DNA of 64,000 bases from Arthrobacter pascens. Its GTDB lineage: Bacteria; Actinomycetota; Actinomycetes; Actinomycetales; Micrococcaceae. The position numbers and the translations under genes were made by a program. Location of the stretch: the NCBI RefSeq assembly GCF_017052465.1, contig NZ_JAFHKT010000130.1, forward strand, positions 1 to 64,000, given 5' to 3'. This document shows positions 33,704 to 42,630 of the stretch, piece after piece; position 1 is the stretch's first letter, and each line of letters opens with the position of its first letter. The notes beneath the pieces were generated by a model, which had not been told where the DNA came from, did not search any database, and worked only from the letters and a program-made list of their open reading frames with translations.

Positions 33704-34381
33704 TCACCATCCGTAGCGCTGAAGGGTGGGGAGCAATCCGAGGAGTTCGGCAGTGGAGGCGCCGTCCATGATCCTGTGCCGGAACTCTTCCTCTTTGGCT
33801 TCCCGTTCCTCGGCGGACTGAAGAGCGTCAAGAACCTCGCAGGCTTTGACCACCACCAGCCCGTCACGATCGCCGACAATGATGTCGCCGCGCTCCACCG
33901 TGCTACCCGCAAGGTTGATGGTGCCTCCGATCGAGCCGGAATCCACCTTGGTGGTTCCCCGAATGGAGATCCCGCGCGCGAAAACCGGGAACTCTGCCTT
34001 GATGATCGCTTCGGAGTCGCGGATTGATCCGTCGATGACAAGCCCCGCGATACCGGCACGTTGAGCGGCAAGGGTGAGCACGTCGCCCCAGGGGCCGGCG
34101 TCGGTGAATCCCTTTGCGTCGACTACGAGTACGTCGCCAGGCTGGGCCATCAGGACGGCCTGATGGAGCATGAGGTTGTCACCCGGCGCGGTGTTGACCG
34201 TCAGCGCGGTTCCCACCACTTTCATGTCGGGATGGATCGGACGGATCGCCGAGGCGATGGATCCCCTTTGACCCTGCGCCTCGTAGACAGTGGCCGTTCC
34301 CAGCGACAGCAACCGCTGTAACTGCTCGCTGCTAACCGCCCCTTGTGCCGGGGCGTCATTGTGTTCCTGAATTCTTGTCAT
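33704..34381 (-). CDS. RraA-like aldolase/oxaloacetate decarboxylase family protein
   Basis: About 225 residues. Typical segments are GTATVYEAQGQRG, VVGTALTVNTAPGDNLML, VVDAKGFTDAGPWGDVLTLA with the metal/substrate motif GxxD/R seen in GLVIDGSIRDSEAI, and SIGGTINLAGSTVERGDIIV. Family members cleave 4-hydroxy-4-methyl-2-oxoglutarate or 4-carboxy-4-hydroxy-2-oxoadipate, or decarboxylate oxaloacetate; related RraA proteins regulate RNase E, unlikely here. First gene of the importer operon and divergent from an aminotransferase, which would produce a 2-oxo acid for it. ATG 34381 chosen; the frame extends further without support. Confidence 0.85.
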   Translation of the reverse strand: MTRIQEHNDAPAQGAVSSEQLQRLLSLGTATVYEAQGQRGSIASAIRPIHPDMKVVGTALTVNTAPGDNLMLHQAVLMAQPGDVLVVDAKGFTDAGPWGDVLTLAAQRAGIAGLVIDGSIRDSEAIIKAEFPVFARGISIRGTTKVDSGSIGGTINLAGSTVERGDIIVGDRDGLVVVKACEVLDALQSAEEREAKEEEFRHRIMDGASTAELLGLLPTLQRYGW

Positions 34382-34733
34382 TGGGATCGGCGTGCTGCCT
34401 GGTCTCCTTCTGGTTTGCGACGGCGGACGGGAACCGGTGTCTGACGGGACTGAGTTGAGGCAACTGTGCCGCGCCGCCGCTTGGGCGAACCTCCGCACTT
34501 CGCTGTGCCTCACGTCACACTAAAGCACAATGCGTCAGCACTCGCAACTACGAGTACACTCGCAATATATTCAACAAACGTCCACCAGTTAGGCGATATG
34601 CGCCCGGAATCCACGGCGTCGACCGCAGAAGGACGCGGCAAACTAGCGCCCTTAGGGGGTCAAGAGCATGGCTCTTGTCAACTTGCGACTACTGTCTTAG
34701 TTTTAAGTGGAAACCACAAATATTGGAGAAAAG
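34382..34733. other. Divergent regulatory region between RraA-like and aminotransferase genes
   Basis: About 350 bases with no gene. AT content rises around 34540-34600, where the inverted repeats at 34540-34562 and a TATATT element (34566-34571) lie. The rest shows nothing I can name. Confidence 0.6.
34540..34562. promoter_or_regulatory. Overlapping inverted repeats, probable TetR operator
   Basis: Three copies of one five-base arm: ACTCG (34540-34544), its complement CGAGT (34551-34555) and ACTCG again (34558-34562), giving two overlapping palindromes with 6- and 2-base spacers. TATATT (34566-34571), a possible -10, is immediately adjacent. The TetR-like protein at 35876-36502 is the natural candidate to bind here. 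Confidence 0.6.
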
Positions 34734-35879
34734 TTGAACTTGTATCGCGCATCAGCAGCCATTGACCGTGTCGTCACCACATCCCTCCGTCCCATGGGGG
34801 GAGCGGCACCGGCCGGGGCTCTTTCGCTGTCCATGGGCGAACCGGACTTTGATACGCCGCCGGAAATCGTCGATGCTGCCGTGGAAGCCCTCCACACCGG
34901 CTGGACGCACTACGGGGATGCAAACGGTGATCCGGAACTGCGGCAGCACATTGCGGACGAGGTTTCGTCGGCATCCCGGCACGCGGTCGGGCCCGAATCC
35001 GTCCTGGTCACTCACGGAGGGTCGGCAGCCATCACGGCAACAGTCCTCGCGTCTGTAGATCCCGGAGAAAGGGTTGTCATTCCGGAGCCTACCTACTCCC
35101 TCTATCCGGACGCCGTGCGGCTGGCCGGCGGGGTTCCGGTCTTCGGGCCCACCAGGCCCGACAACCAGCTTGATGTGCCCGCCTTGCTCGACGCCGCTGC
35201 TGGCGCCCGCCTGATCACCCTCTGTAATCCGGTCAATCCCACCGGCGCCGTTTTCAGCAGGAGTTCCCTCGAGGAACTCGCCGAGGGGCTGGCAGGCACT
35301 GACACGTTGGTGTTGGTCGACGAGGCCTATGCCCACCTGGTGTACGACGACACTTTCGTCTCGTCACTGGCCATCGAGTCGCTGCGGGAACGCTTGGTCT
35401 ATTGCCAGACTCTCTCTAAAACGTACGCGATGACGGGGTGGCGGATCGGCTATCTGGTTGCGCCACCGGAGCTCATCGGTTCAATCCGTGCCGTGCACAG
35501 GACCATGAACAGCGCAGTCAATGCCGCGGCGCAACGCGCAGCGCTGCAGGCGCTCCGGCTCGGCCCGGGAATTTCGTCCAACATGCTGGAGGCCTACAGG
35601 GAACGGCGCGACTACGTGGTGGAACGGCTGAAAAACATCCCTGGAGTGGAGTTCACCGAGCCGGCGGGAGCTTTTTACGCCTTTTTCCGCTATCCCCAGG
35701 CCCTGCCATCCCCTGAAATGTTGGACCGATTCAAGCAGTATGGCGTTATCCTCCGAGCTGGAAGTGAGTATGGTCCCTCCGGGGAGGGGCACCTGAGGCT
35801 GTCCTTCGCAGCAGATCTCGATACCCTAAAGACTGCCCTTGATCGCATTGAACAAGGAATATTGGAGATACAGGGGTGA
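34734..35879 (+). CDS. PLP-dependent aminotransferase, class I/II
   Basis: About 381 residues, fold-type I. SLSMGEPDFDTPPEIVDAA is the substrate-binding start, LITLCNPVNPTGAVFSR the NPxNPTG loop, LVDEAYAHLVY carries the PLP Asp/Tyr and TLSKTYAMTGWRIGYL the Schiff-base lysine. C-terminal Arg in HLRLSFAAD binds the substrate carboxylate. TTG 34734 is chosen because GGAG lies five bases upstream; GTG 34707 has no site. The TetR gene overlaps its stop. Likely deaminates the amino acid imported by the divergent ABC system to a 2-oxo acid. Confidence 0.88.
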   Translation: MNLYRASAAIDRVVTTSLRPMGGAAPAGALSLSMGEPDFDTPPEIVDAAVEALHTGWTHYGDANGDPELRQHIADEVSSASRHAVGPESVLVTHGGSAAITATVLASVDPGERVVIPEPTYSLYPDAVRLAGGVPVFGPTRPDNQLDVPALLDAAAGARLITLCNPVNPTGAVFSRSSLEELAEGLAGTDTLVLVDEAYAHLVYDDTFVSSLAIESLRERLVYCQTLSKTYAMTGWRIGYLVAPPELIGSIRAVHRTMNSAVNAAAQRAALQALRLGPGISSNMLEAYRERRDYVVERLKNIPGVEFTEPAGAFYAFFRYPQALPSPEMLDRFKQYGVILRAGSEYGPSGEGHLRLSFAADLDTLKTALDRIEQGILEIQG

Positions 35880-36502
35880 CCGTCCTGGCCGCTGAACAGC
35901 TTTCAAGCCCGCCGTCGGTGCGGAGTCGTCGCGACACCGTCCGAAACAAACGGCGGCTCCTCAATGCTGCCGGAGAACTTCTGCGCGAGGATCCCCAGAA
36001 CGCCTCCATGCCTGCGATCGCGCAGAAAGCCGAGCTGTCAGTGGCCACCGCCTACCGCTACTTTCCGACTCTGGAAGAGCTCCACAAGGAGTATCTGCAC
36101 GGTGTTCTGGTAAACCTGCGCGATTACAGCCTCGGTTCCCCTCTGCATGGAAAAGCTTTGTTTGAGGATGTTGTGGCCCGCCACGTGAAGCTGCTGGAGA
36201 CCTACGGGCCGGCCATGATCCAGCTCCGGTCCCGGGAAGGCTTTTTGACAAGGCTGCACCGTGGCGACGAAGTGATAGGCACGCTCCACGAAGCATGGGA
36301 GCGCCCAGTGCGGGAGGTCATTAGGGAGCTGGGCCTCTCCGAGGGTCTTTTTGACTTCGCCCTCATGTTCTGCAATTCGCACTTTGATCCCCGTGAGGTG
36401 GACGACCTCTTGAAAAACCGTGGCAGCCTCAGTGAAGCGGCAGCCATCAGGATGTTCATCAACGCGTTTTATGGCGCCCTCAAGGGCATGGCCGAAAGCT
36501 AG
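35876..36502 (+). CDS. TetR family transcriptional regulator
   Basis: 208 residues. N-terminal HTH: RNKRRLLNAAGELLREDPQ, then MPAIAQKAELSVATAYRYFP TLEELHKEY, typical TetR. The C-terminal ligand domain is helical and not diagnostic. GTG 35876 overlaps the aminotransferase stop (GTGA), giving coupling. Predicted to control both sides of the divergent promoter at 34382-34733. Confidence 0.9.
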   Translation: MTVLAAEQLSSPPSVRSRRDTVRNKRRLLNAAGELLREDPQNASMPAIAQKAELSVATAYRYFPTLEELHKEYLHGVLVNLRDYSLGSPLHGKALFEDVVARHVKLLETYGPAMIQLRSREGFLTRLHRGDEVIGTLHEAWERPVREVIRELGLSEGLFDFALMFCNSHFDPREVDDLLKNRGSLSEAAAIRMFINAFYGALKGMAES

Positions 36503-36517
36503 TCGGCACGGGCCGGG

Positions 36518-36940
36518 CTACTCGGCGGACGGCCGCTTACGTTGTCGTTTGGTCGCCGCCCGCCGTTCCTTTGCGGCGAGGCGCCGGCGGTTCGAGCTCC
36601 GTGTGGGTTTGGTCGCACGGCGGGGAGCAGCTTCGGGAGCTAAACCCTCCGCCACGAGGTCGGAGAGCCTGGCCAGGGCGATCTCGCGGTTGCGCAGCTG
36701 AGAGCGCTGCTCGGAGACGGCCACGGTGATCACCCCGTCGATGAGACGCCGCCCCAGGCGCGTGGCCAGCATCAGCCGTTGGCCCTCCGAAAGCGCCGCA
36801 GAGGTGCCGACGTTCCACGAGAGCTCGACCCGGCTGTCCGAGGTGTTGACGTGCTGACCGCCTGGTCCGGATGAGCGCGAGAACCGCCAGCCGAGTTCCG
36901 ACGACGGAATCGTGAGCGCGGGTGACACTTCCAGATCCAT
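36518..36940 (-). CDS. arfB: Peptidyl-tRNA hydrolase ArfB-like ribosome rescue factor
   Basis: 140 residues. The GGQ catalytic motif lies in SRSSGPGGQHVNTSDSRVEL near the N-terminus, as in ArfB/YaeJ, and the C-terminus is a strongly basic tail (SSNRRRLAAKERRAATKRQR) that enters the mRNA channel of stalled ribosomes. Length fits ArfB rather than full release factors. It would hydrolyse peptidyl-tRNA on non-stop ribosomes. No operon partners. Confidence 0.92.
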   Translation of the reverse strand: MDLEVSPALTIPSSELGWRFSRSSGPGGQHVNTSDSRVELSWNVGTSAALSEGQRLMLATRLGRRLIDGVITVAVSEQRSQLRNREIALARLSDLVAEGLAPEAAPRRATKPTRSSNRRRLAAKERRAATKRQRKRPSAE

Positions 36941-37023
36941 GCCACCAGCGTTGCACGATATGGGCTCGTTCGAAGACCGCGCGGGCTGCAGGGAGAACGA
37001 TGCTCTTAGGGGGCTTCGCCCGG

Positions 37024-37557
37024 TCAGGGTGCCGGAACAATCCAGAAACCGGCGACGGCGGCGGTCCCCGGTTCGGTGCTCATGCGAAAGCCGTGTGCGG
37101 ACACCGGGCCCACTTCAAGGTTCACCTTCGTGCTCGTCACCGTTCCGCAGTCGAGGGCCAGCTCATGTGCGGTTCCTCCCCGACGGTCGGACTGCGAGAT
37201 GGAGAGTGATGCAGCGCGTACGCCTACGCACGCTGCGGTCACCGTGTAGCTACCCTTTGATATTCCAATGACCGAGGTCCTGAAGCCGTCGCTGCCCAGT
37301 CCGCCTGATCCGGCCAGCACGACGCCCTCAGGCGAAGGGCCCAAAAGGCTGTCCAGCTGGGCCTGGTTTCTGGCCGCGACCTCGGCAACGCGCGGGTCGG
37401 CAGTCGGCGGGCGAGGGGGCGCGGGCCGCGACGGTTCGGGTGATGCCGCCGCCGGAGCCGGGCTGTCGTCGGCGTATTCACAAGCCCCCAGGGCCATTCC
37501 GGAACAGGCCAAAACCAGCAGCCGCCCCGTAGGCCGGATCCATCGGTTTCCCCCCAT
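37024..37557 (-). CDS. Putative lipoprotein, unknown function
   Basis: 177 residues. Signal peptide GRLLVLACSGMALGAC ends in a lipobox (LGAC), followed by a low-complexity Pro/Ala/Ser linker (about residues 30-55) and a compact beta-rich C-terminal domain (VTAACVGVRAASLSISQSD, LALDCGTVTSTKVNLEVG) with two cysteines that may pair. Actinobacterial cell-surface proteins of this shape are common and mostly uncharacterised. ATG 37557 is the start that gives the signal peptide. Confidence 0.7.
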   Translation of the reverse strand: MGGNRWIRPTGRLLVLACSGMALGACEYADDSPAPAAASPEPSRPAPPRPPTADPRVAEVAARNQAQLDSLLGPSPEGVVLAGSGGLGSDGFRTSVIGISKGSYTVTAACVGVRAASLSISQSDRRGGTAHELALDCGTVTSTKVNLEVGPVSAHGFRMSTEPGTAAVAGFWIVPAP

Positions 37558-37598
37558 GCCCCAAAGCCTACCGCGGTCCGGCCGGCCCTTACCGTGTG

Positions 37599-38138
37599 TC
37601 AGGCAGGAAGCCGTTTCAGCCCATAGGTCAGCAGCACTATGCCGGACGGAAAGTGGCGGCACTCCCGGAGCTCCAGCCTCGTCCACTGGCTGATCCTGCC
37701 AAAGAAGGGCACTCCGCCGCCCAGGATAACCGGCACGATAGCGACGCCCAGCTCATCCAACAAACCCAACTCGATAAACTCAGTGACGAGCTGGCCCCCT
37801 CCGAAGACGCAGATATCCTTTTCGGCAGGGATAGAGGACTGGATCCGGGCAACAAGATCGCCCAGATCCCCTGAAAACAGCTGCGTGTTCCCTGTGGTGG
37901 CCAGAGTTTCGTCATGGGTGACAACGTGGGTGGGAACCGCAGAGCCCCCGCCGCCCATGCCCGCCACTTCGCGGTACGTATTGGCCCCCATGACGTAGGC
38001 GCCGGTTCTGCGCTCAGTCGCCTCAAAGCCGTAGTCCTCATCCTCGGCCATGGCATCGTTCAGCCACGACAAGTCCCCGTTCTCAGAACGGATGTACCCA
38101 TCGAGGCTGACGGCCATTCCGCCGAAAACGGTGCTCAT
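37599..38138 (-). CDS. Dihydrofolate reductase family protein
   Basis: 179 residues. MSTVFGGMAVSLDGYIRSENGDLSWL, TGAYVMGANTYREVAG and CVFGGGQLVTEFIELGLLDEL are the strands and NADPH-binding loop of the RibD_C/YwjB branch. Substrate unknown; true folate reduction is doubtful for this branch. Distinct from the homologue at 6980-7594. Confidence 0.88.
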   Translation of the reverse strand: MSTVFGGMAVSLDGYIRSENGDLSWLNDAMAEDEDYGFEATERRTGAYVMGANTYREVAGMGGGGSAVPTHVVTHDETLATTGNTQLFSGDLGDLVARIQSSIPAEKDICVFGGGQLVTEFIELGLLDELGVAIVPVILGGGVPFFGRISQWTRLELRECRHFPSGIVLLTYGLKRLPA

Positions 38139-38147
38139 GAACGCAGA

Positions 38148-38414
38148 CTAAGCGCGGAGATGCGGCGTTTCCTTGGTGACTCTCTCGATATCGGTAGCGG
38201 TGGCCTCGATCAGCTGATGCGCCAAGTCTGCCAGCGCCCGTGCGGTGGCCAACTCGTCACCGATCACGGGGACATCCGAGTCCCTCGGATTCAGCCTGGC
38301 CATTCCAACCCCTATCAGGTCGGACCGGTTTTCCGCGTGCAACTGCGCCTTCGCCCGTGTTTGGCCTTCGTGCTCGTCAATGACGATGTTCACGGACCAA
38401 CCCTTCTCACGCAT
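38148..38414 (-). CDS. DUF1876 family protein (dsRBD-like)
   Basis: 88 residues. REKGWSVNIVIDEHEGQTRAK, then AENRSDLIGVGMARLNPRDSD and VIGDELATARALADLAHQLIE are the conserved features of DUF1876, common in actinobacteria and structurally double-stranded-RNA-binding-like. ATG 38414 is chosen because GGAGG lies eight bases upstream; ATG 38432 is an alternative. Function unknown. Confidence 0.85.
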   Translation of the reverse strand: MREKGWSVNIVIDEHEGQTRAKAQLHAENRSDLIGVGMARLNPRDSDVPVIGDELATARALADLAHQLIEATATDIERVTKETPHLRA

Positions 38415-38668
38415 GGTGGTCGCCTCCTCCATCAGAATTCAACAATGTCAAGCTCGATTCACCCCGTCAAGGGTCTGCCACTAGGGCTGCGGCGCACGCG
38501 GCTGTTGGCTGGACAGAACGGTGTCAGGTTTCGTCCAGCCTGGTTTGGGAGACTTGGACAGGGCGCGCGATTGGTCGCCCTCCAATCACATGCATGTCAA
38601 CACGCAAGGGTCGGTTCTTGCCTTTCGCCTGAAGCTGGAACCGGCCAGATAGAAGCTCCGGAGGTTAT

Positions 38669-39796
38669 GTGACGTTGCTGGCTGGTGGGACGGTGGCGAC
38701 GGCCGTCCTGCAAACTACCGAACGCCCAAGGCTGGGCGGCCTGGACGTCCTTCGCGGAGCTGCCGTCGGTGCCGTTCTGCTGGGACATTCCTGGCCCGGG
38801 ATTTTTCAAGGCGCCGGAATCGTGGGTGTCATTGTCTTCTTTGTGCTGAGCGGCTACCTAATCACCGGCGTGCTTCTCAGGGATGTCGAAAGGCACCGTG
38901 AAATCCGTTACGGCCGTTTTTATGCGCATCGGGCGTTCCGCCTCCTGCCGGCGCTCATCGCCTTCCTGGGCGTGTACGCCATTGTCGAGTTGGCGGCCGA
39001 TGTGCTCGGTGATCGATCCAAGGGAATAATCGGGTACACCCTCCTCGCCGGCTTCGGCCACCTCAAAGACATACCGCTGCCGTTCGACGTCAGCATGGCC
39101 ATCGGCCCCCTCTGGACACTGGCCGCGGAGGAACAGTTCTATCTCATCTGGCCAGCACTCCTGGTTTGGGCCCTGCGGCGGAACCGTCAGGCACGGCTGC
39201 TTTGGTGGTCCGCCGCCGTCGTCCTTTCCTTGATGACGGCGACTGTGCTGGCGATGCTCGTCCTTGCACCGCACCTTCACTCCCTGGTCTACGCCCTGCC
39301 GACGACGTGGGGCCTCGGGCTTATTGTCGGTTCGGCACTGCGCCTGTACCGGAACCACATGTTCAGCTGGTTCTCCGGCGACCGGCTCAGACGGGCGGCC
39401 CTGACCGGATCGATCCTCGTCCTGGCGGCGCTCGTCTTCTTCCCCAAGGCCAACGAGACGCCGGTCTTCTTCTTCGTGGGAGGCCCCCTTGCCATGGCTG
39501 CGGCAGCAGTCCTGGTGGTACTGGCCGCCTCCCGCACCCGCCCGATGCCGACCTGGACACGCCCGTTGCAGGCGCTGGGAACAGTGTCCTATGCCGCCTA
39601 CCTCTGGAATTACATCGTCATCCTGTGGCTCAATGGCGGATCCACAGCCGATCTGCCGCCGCTGGTGGCTGTCTCGGCCATCGTGCTGACCCTGCTGATA
39701 GCGGTCATCAGCTGGCACACCGTCGAAAGGCTGGGACGAATGGCGCGCGAACGCTTCGACCGGCACTATGCTGCCGCTCAGGACCGGCGCCGCTAA
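38669..39796 (+). CDS. Acyltransferase family membrane protein (AT3/OafA-like)
   Basis: 375 residues with about ten membrane segments. LGGLDVLRGAAVGAVLLGHS contains the family's first-helix R-x10-H motif, VIVFFVLSGYLITGVLLRD is the second signature, and FYAHRAFRLLPAL follows as expected. Members O-acylate sugars or cell-surface polymers. GTG 38669 has GGAGG four bases upstream. It ends convergent with, and four bases inside, the glucosidase gene. Confidence 0.9.
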   Translation: MTLLAGGTVATAVLQTTERPRLGGLDVLRGAAVGAVLLGHSWPGIFQGAGIVGVIVFFVLSGYLITGVLLRDVERHREIRYGRFYAHRAFRLLPALIAFLGVYAIVELAADVLGDRSKGIIGYTLLAGFGHLKDIPLPFDVSMAIGPLWTLAAEEQFYLIWPALLVWALRRNRQARLLWWSAAVVLSLMTATVLAMLVLAPHLHSLVYALPTTWGLGLIVGSALRLYRNHMFSWFSGDRLRRAALTGSILVLAALVFFPKANETPVFFFVGGPLAMAAAAVLVVLAASRTRPMPTWTRPLQALGTVSYAAYLWNYIVILWLNGGSTADLPPLVAVSAIVLTLLIAVISWHTVERLGRMARERFDRHYAAAQDRRR

Positions 39797-41952
39797 GCCT
39801 TGCCTCGCAGTTCGGCCTGTGCCAGCAGCTCCGTCAGCCATGGCCGGTGCTCACGGTGGAAGACAATGCCGTCGGGCAGCCCATGCACGGTGGGTTCGGA
39901 ACCGGCGATGTCGATGGTGATCCGGCCGCCGCCCATCGGCGCGTTGGTGATGTGCAGGTCGCCGTAGGATTCCGGGAGTACGGGATCCAGCCAGAAGCCG
40001 CCGCGGGAAATATGCGCGTCGTACCGCATGAGGCTGGTGACCAGCATGATCGGTGTGGTCGCTGCCCAGGCCTGGGGCGAGCATGCTGTCGGATACGGCA
40101 CAGGCTGGGGGACCTGGTCCCTGCCGAAGCCGCAGAACAGCTCCGGGAGCCGGCCGTCGCTGTAGTCGGCCGCCTCCAGCAGGGCAGCTGCGATCCGTTG
40201 CGCCTCCGCCACGAATCCGTAGCGCAACAGGCCCGCCGCGATGATGGCGTTGTCGTGGGGCCAGACGGACCCGTTGTGGTAACTGGCGGGGTTGTAGGCG
40301 CCCATGTCGCTGGCGAGCGTCCGCACGCCCCAGCCGCTGAACATCTCGGGGGACATCAGCCGCTCGGCCACCAGCGGCACCTTGTCCTCATCGATAATGC
40401 CGTGCCACAGGCATTGCCCCATGTTGGACGCGCATGCGTCGACGGGCCGTTTCTCGCCGTCCAAAGCGACGGCGAAGTAGCCGTGGTCGGGCAGCCAGAA
40501 CTCCTCGTTGAACCTTTTCTTGAGCCGCGCCGCTTGGTCAACGAGCTCGGCCGCTAAAGGCGTGTCGCCGGCGTCGTATGCCATCCATGCCCGGGAAAGA
40601 TACGCGCTGTAGACGAGTGCCTGGACCTCGCAGAGCGCGATCGGGGGTTCCGCCAGTGTGCCGTCGGCGAAGTTGATGCCGTCCCAGGAGTCCTTCCAGC
40701 CCTGGTTGATCAGGCCCTGGTCGTTGAGGCGCTCATACTCGACAAACCCGTCGCCGTCCTTGTCGCCGTAATTTCGGATCCAGTCCAGCGCCCGGTCCGC
40801 ATGGGGCAGCAGCGCGGCGATGGTGTCTTTGCCGAAACCCCAGCGGCTCACCGAACCGAGCGTCATCACGAACTGCGGGGTCGCGTCGACGCTGCCGTAG
40901 TAGGCGGACTTGCCGCCCAAGGAAAGCCCGCTGGAGACACCGAGCCTGACCTCGTGCAGGATTTTTCCCGGCTCTTCCTCGCTCATCGGATCCACGACCC
41001 TGCCCTGGCGGTCGGCGAGCGTTTGCAGGGTGCCCAGGGCGAGGGAGGGGTCCACCGGCAGCGACATTTCCGATGCCCAGAGCGAGTCGCGGCCGAACAG
41101 GGTCATGAACCATGGCGCGCCGGCGGCCACCACGATCCGCTCCGGATGAGCCGGGTCCTCGATGCGCAGTGCGCCCAGGTCGTCGTAGCTGCGCCGCAAG
41201 GTCCGTTCGATGGAACGGTTGCCCATGTGCAGCTTGGGAATTTTCGCCACCCACTCCTCGCGGCGGCGGTCGCTTGGAGACAACTCACCTGCCGCCGGAC
41301 GAACGAACGATGCTGACGGCGCGGCGGTGCCGTCGACAGCAGGCACCACGCTCAGCAGCGTGCTCCACTGCCCGTGCGGCGGGACAACTGTCCGGTACGT
41401 CAGGGCATCGGGGGCGACGTCGGCGCCGTCGGCCTTGACGATGACGCCCTTGCGGACGTCCTGCCAGACAGCCCTGATGGCCAGCGAGTCGCCGTCCGGC
41501 TCCCGGGTCTCCTCCCAGCGCCGCTGGACCCGCGCTTCCTTGACTTCGAACAGATCCGCGAAGTCCGATTCAACGCTGAGCGAAACCACGCATTCGGCCG
41601 CGTCCGCGGAGTAGTTCCGGATGGTGATCTCCTCCCGGATCCCGGCGCCCACTTCGCGCAGGCGCTCCACGATCAGGGGACTGTCCGCATAGCCGTCCGA
41701 GCGGGGAACGCGGCCAATGAACAGGGCCCGGTAGGGCTCCCTCGTGGCCGCAGTCAGTGGTTCCAGGGGCTGGCCGTTGACGCTCAAGTTCCAGCGGGAC
41801 AGGATGCGGGTGTCCTCATGGAAAACCCCGTGCGGATGTTCCGGATGTATGTCCCCGTTCGCCAGGGAAATGCAAAAGGATGAACCCTCCACCAGCGTGA
41901 CCGTGCCGGACCCCACAGGTCCGGCTGCCGTGTCTGCATTCCAGCCAGCCAT
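39793..41952 (-). CDS. Amylo-alpha-1,6-glucosidase / glycogen debranching-type enzyme, intact paralogue
   Basis: 719 residues, cytosolic. N-terminal GDE_N_bis domain (MAGWNADTAAG, GSSFCISLANGDIHPEHPHG), then an (alpha/alpha)6 catalytic barrel: PWFMTLFGRDSLWASEM holds an acidic residue, NYGDKDGDGFVEYE and NYYDG-like NPASYHNGSVWPHDNAII follow. ATG 41952 has AAGGAGG five bases upstream, while a GTG directly before is too close. The frameshifted copy at 3669-5857 matches it over its whole length. Family members trim alpha-1,6 branches or related oligosaccharides; the substrate is not certain. Confidence 0.9.
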   Translation of the reverse strand: MAGWNADTAAGPVGSGTVTLVEGSSFCISLANGDIHPEHPHGVFHEDTRILSRWNLSVNGQPLEPLTAATREPYRALFIGRVPRSDGYADSPLIVERLREVGAGIREEITIRNYSADAAECVVSLSVESDFADLFEVKEARVQRRWEETREPDGDSLAIRAVWQDVRKGVIVKADGADVAPDALTYRTVVPPHGQWSTLLSVVPAVDGTAAPSASFVRPAAGELSPSDRRREEWVAKIPKLHMGNRSIERTLRRSYDDLGALRIEDPAHPERIVVAAGAPWFMTLFGRDSLWASEMSLPVDPSLALGTLQTLADRQGRVVDPMSEEEPGKILHEVRLGVSSGLSLGGKSAYYGSVDATPQFVMTLGSVSRWGFGKDTIAALLPHADRALDWIRNYGDKDGDGFVEYERLNDQGLINQGWKDSWDGINFADGTLAEPPIALCEVQALVYSAYLSRAWMAYDAGDTPLAAELVDQAARLKKRFNEEFWLPDHGYFAVALDGEKRPVDACASNMGQCLWHGIIDEDKVPLVAERLMSPEMFSGWGVRTLASDMGAYNPASYHNGSVWPHDNAIIAAGLLRYGFVAEAQRIAAALLEAADYSDGRLPELFCGFGRDQVPQPVPYPTACSPQAWAATTPIMLVTSLMRYDAHISRGGFWLDPVLPESYGDLHITNAPMGGGRITIDIAGSEPTVHGLPDGIVFHREHRPWLTELLAQAELRGKA

Positions 41953-42237
41953 CACCGCCTCCTTCGGCTCAAGACGGAGGCGGCGGAGAGTGAACCAGAG
42001 TCCAACCGCTGATCGCCGCCTTGCTCTGTGGTAGACGCTACGCTTGCGCTCCGCTTGATGCTAGGCACCTTGATGCTACGTACTTGATGCATGGCTAGCG
42101 GTCTGCACCTGGCCTTGCATCCCGGCCGTTCCCGGTACTTACTAGGTGATGGGAGGTCTGGCCACGCAGGTAGGGATGCCGGTGGCCAGGCATCCCGTCG
42201 GCGCCAGCCGACCCAACAACTGAAGCCGGAGGAGAAA

Positions 42238-42522
42238 ATGTTTGCTCGAGTCAGCACCTACAAAACCAGCCTCGGCACCACCGGAGAACCTTCGGAGGAC
42301 ACCGTGAGGCGCGTGCTTGAACTGCCCGGCTGTGTTGGCCTCTACTACCTGAAGGGAAAGGACGACAAATCCCTCTCCATCACGCTGTGGAATACGCAGG
42401 AAGCCCTCGCCGAGAGCCAGGAGCCCGCAGGCAGGATCCGCTCCGAAACCAGCCGCGAACAGGACATGCAGATCCTGGACGTCGAGGAATTTGAAGTGCT
42501 GACCGAGCATCTGAAGCAATGA
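42238..42522 (+). CDS. Small ABM-fold-like protein, unknown function
   Basis: 94 residues. FARVSTYKTSLGTTGEPSED, VLELPGCVGLYYLKGKDDKS and LSITLWNTQEALAESQ have the pattern of antibiotic-biosynthesis-monooxygenase-like ferredoxin folds, but no catalytic residues can be named. ATG 42238 has GGAGGAG directly upstream. Followed by an MFS gene about 110 bases away on the same strand. Confidence 0.75.
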   Translation: MFARVSTYKTSLGTTGEPSEDTVRRVLELPGCVGLYYLKGKDDKSLSITLWNTQEALAESQEPAGRIRSETSREQDMQILDVEEFEVLTEHLKQ

Positions 42523-42630
42523 ACGGCGGATGGCCGCCAGCCTGCGGCTGAGGCCGCTCTGGCGGGCTCCGGCGAAGGGGACGAGAATGGGCTCGTGCAC
42601 CCTCGTCGCCCCAGCGGGGACGTAGACGCG

